Assembly: GCA_964019425.1 (NCBI GenBank)
Contig: OZ025840.1
Coordinates: 644,001 to 708,000 of the forward strand
DNA: 64,000 bases
Source: Flectonema sp. DT1601
Taxonomy: Eukaryota; Euglenozoa; Diplonemea; Diplonemida; Diplonemidae
Direction: 5' to 3'
Positions 62,801-64,000 of this stretch are shown here, in pieces. Made by a program: the position numbers and the translations under genes. The stretch's first letter is position 1, and every line of letters begins with the position of its first letter. The notes below the pieces were generated by a model, which saw only the letters and a program-made list of their open reading frames with translations, was not told the origin of the DNA and ran no database searches.

Positions 62801-63763
62801 ATGCCCTCACCAGGGAAGGGTAATGTTGATTGTGATTTATTTGCTGCCGCGAGGTCTAACAATATAGAAGCAGCATCTGCTGCTATTGTTATTGGAGCGA
62901 ATGTTAACTACAGAGGAGGACTGTTTGCTGAACGACCTCTTCATGTGGCTGCTCAGAAAGGGTTTGTTGACATGAGTCGATTACTTATAAAGAATGGAGC
63001 AAATGTAAATGGATTGTGTCAGAGAAGGAATACTCCACTTCATGAAGCTGTTCAAGTTGGGAATGTAAACACTGTTATGATCCTGTGTGAGAATGGAAGT
63101 GATCCACTTCTAAAAAATAAAATGGGAGCAACTCCTCTCGATTTGGCCAAACGGAAGGGAGGCTCTCCAGCAGCCATCGATATAATGAGATATTTAAAAA
63201 TTGGTTTAAGTCAAAAGGAACCAATAAATGAATCATCTCCGTGTGTGAAAAAGAAATCTTCTAAAGCACCTCAAACACATCAGTCAATCGATACCGATGA
63301 CTCAAATAGTTACGAAGGGAGAGCAAGTTGCGGTCCAACTGGACATCAGAAATGCTTTGGTCGCTGGTATGATGGACTTCGTGACGAGCAAGGAATTGTT
63401 ACTTGGAAGGCCGTGCAGGAAGAAGTTCAATTTGCTGAATCGCTTTTGTCTCGTCTTCGTCCACTTCAAATCCAAAAAAGAAAAGGAGCTTGTCATCCGT
63501 CAGACATCCTACCAATTCTACTTCCTGAGATGTCACCTGACAGACTTTGTGAAGTACTTCCTGAATTAAATAATAAATCTCTACTACAAGATCCTGTTGG
63601 ATGGGTCTCCGTTAACTTTCCAACACCAACACTGTTGCGAGCAGCCTGGACTGCGTGCACTAACGGGACTATCACTAGAATATTATCTGCGAAAGTGAAA
63701 TCACTAAATGCGGCAATCAGCCCAGTCAGACTTCCTCAACAGAGTCCAAGTCGGAGTAGTTAG
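62801..63763 (+). CDS. Ankyrin-repeat protein with unassigned C-terminal domain
   Basis: The protein has 320 residues. Four ankyrin repeats lie at about residues 8-135 (ERPLHVAAQKGFVDMSRLLI, NTPLHEAVQVGNVNTVMILC, GATPLDLAKRKGG). After a Lys/Ser linker, the C-terminal half has SCGPTGHQKCFGRWYDGLRD and WKAVQEEVQFAESLLSRLRP, helical and conserved-looking but not recognised. The repeats diverge normally from each other, unlike the identical units in the 26-28.7 kb gene. Start supported by the acceptor 6 nt upstream. Confidence 0.85.
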   Translation: MPSPGKGNVDCDLFAAARSNNIEAASAAIVIGANVNYRGGLFAERPLHVAAQKGFVDMSRLLIKNGANVNGLCQRRNTPLHEAVQVGNVNTVMILCENGSDPLLKNKMGATPLDLAKRKGGSPAAIDIMRYLKIGLSQKEPINESSPCVKKKSSKAPQTHQSIDTDDSNSYEGRASCGPTGHQKCFGRWYDGLRDEQGIVTWKAVQEEVQFAESLLSRLRPLQIQKRKGACHPSDILPILLPEMSPDRLCEVLPELNNKSLLQDPVGWVSVNFPTPTLLRAAWTACTNGTITRILSAKVKSLNAAISPVRLPQQSPSRSS

Positions 63764-63871
63764 TCAATTTAAAGATAGTTTTGTATTTCCTTTCCCTTGC
63801 AACCAACGAATAGATTTTATTGAAAAGACACTAATAAACAACTAAAAATAAAAAAAAAATTTTCTAATCAT

Positions 63872-63888
63872 TATTTCTTCACAGCAGG
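63872..63888 (+). promoter_or_regulatory. Splice acceptor of the terminal sulfatase gene
   Basis: The tract TTATTTCTTCACAG ends at 63884, four bases before the ATG at 63889. It has the same form as the other leader-type acceptors. Confidence 0.6.
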
Positions 63889-64000
63889 ATGTTACTAAAA
63901 TATGCTTTTTTGTTATTGGCGGGGGTCACGTCTGCAGTAGCTAAGCCCCCTCATTTGATTGTCTCGTTTATCGATGACTTGGGTAGATACAACGTCCCAT
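63889..64000 (+). CDS. Sulfatase-family enzyme, N-terminal fragment (runs off the window)
   Basis: Only 37 codons are inside the window. A signal peptide (MLLKYAFLLLAGVTSAVA) is followed by KPPHLIVSFIDDLGRYNV. This resembles the opening strand of arylsulfatases, where P-(H/N)-hydrophobics-DDLG contributes the first metal-binding aspartates. It would be a secreted or lysosomal sulfate-ester hydrolase. The catalytic Cys/Ser motif lies outside the window, so activity cannot be judged. The short length and truncation lower confidence. Confidence 0.7.
   Translation, partial: MLLKYAFLLLAGVTSAVAKPPHLIVSFIDDLGRYNVP

Overview
The window is nuclear DNA from a protist. Every protein-coding gene found lies on the + strand, coding sequence is AT-leaning, and intergenic DNA is extremely AT-rich with poly-T tracts up to about 31 nt. 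Most genes start a few bases after a pyrimidine-rich ..YAG acceptor, the pattern expected when a spliced leader is added in trans to polycistronic transcripts. Several genes also have short (60-116 bp) cis introns that start GTATGN or GTTTGN and usually end in an A-rich ..ACAG. Unidirectional genes, leader-type acceptors and cis introns together suggest a euglenozoan (diplonemid or early kinetoplastid relative). This is an inference: no spliced-leader RNA gene was found and no database search was possible.

Layout. 1-2847 has no gene. 2.8-6.7 kb: a small possibly myristoylated protein, a 312-bp tandem duplication, a probable Costars-villin headpiece fusion and a membrane protein. 7.7-9.1 kb: a broken ubiquitin-like/LRR gene carrying a GC-rich insertion, then a tiny two-exon gene. 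10-13.8 kb: a prolyl 4-hydroxylase and a U-box protein. 14.1-34.3 kb: a cytoskeleton-flavoured block with a 3261-residue coiled-coil protein, an FxPxV-type protein, a ubiquitin-like/ankyrin protein with five near-identical 378-bp units, and a second large coiled-coil protein with 474-bp units. 34.9-38.6 kb: a secreted M64-type pseudoprotease joined to membrane spans and EF-hands. 39.7-44.4 kb: a LINE with an intact endonuclease-RT-RNase H ORF. 44.9-64 kb: dual-specificity phosphatase, UTP23, a crotonase-family enzyme, a five-span membrane protein, PMS2, USO1/p115, a UBL-MSP-coiled-coil protein, an ankyrin protein and the start of a sulfatase.

The genes do not form one pathway. Housekeeping functions (rRNA processing, mismatch repair, vesicle tethering, acyl-CoA metabolism) are mixed with large repeat proteins. 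Three features stand out: unusual domain fusions (Costars+VHP; M64-like+tetraspanin-like+EF-hand; UBL+MSP+CaaX), recently expanded in-frame tandem repeats in neighbouring genes, and an insertion in an LRR gene that can be dissected from its target-site duplication.
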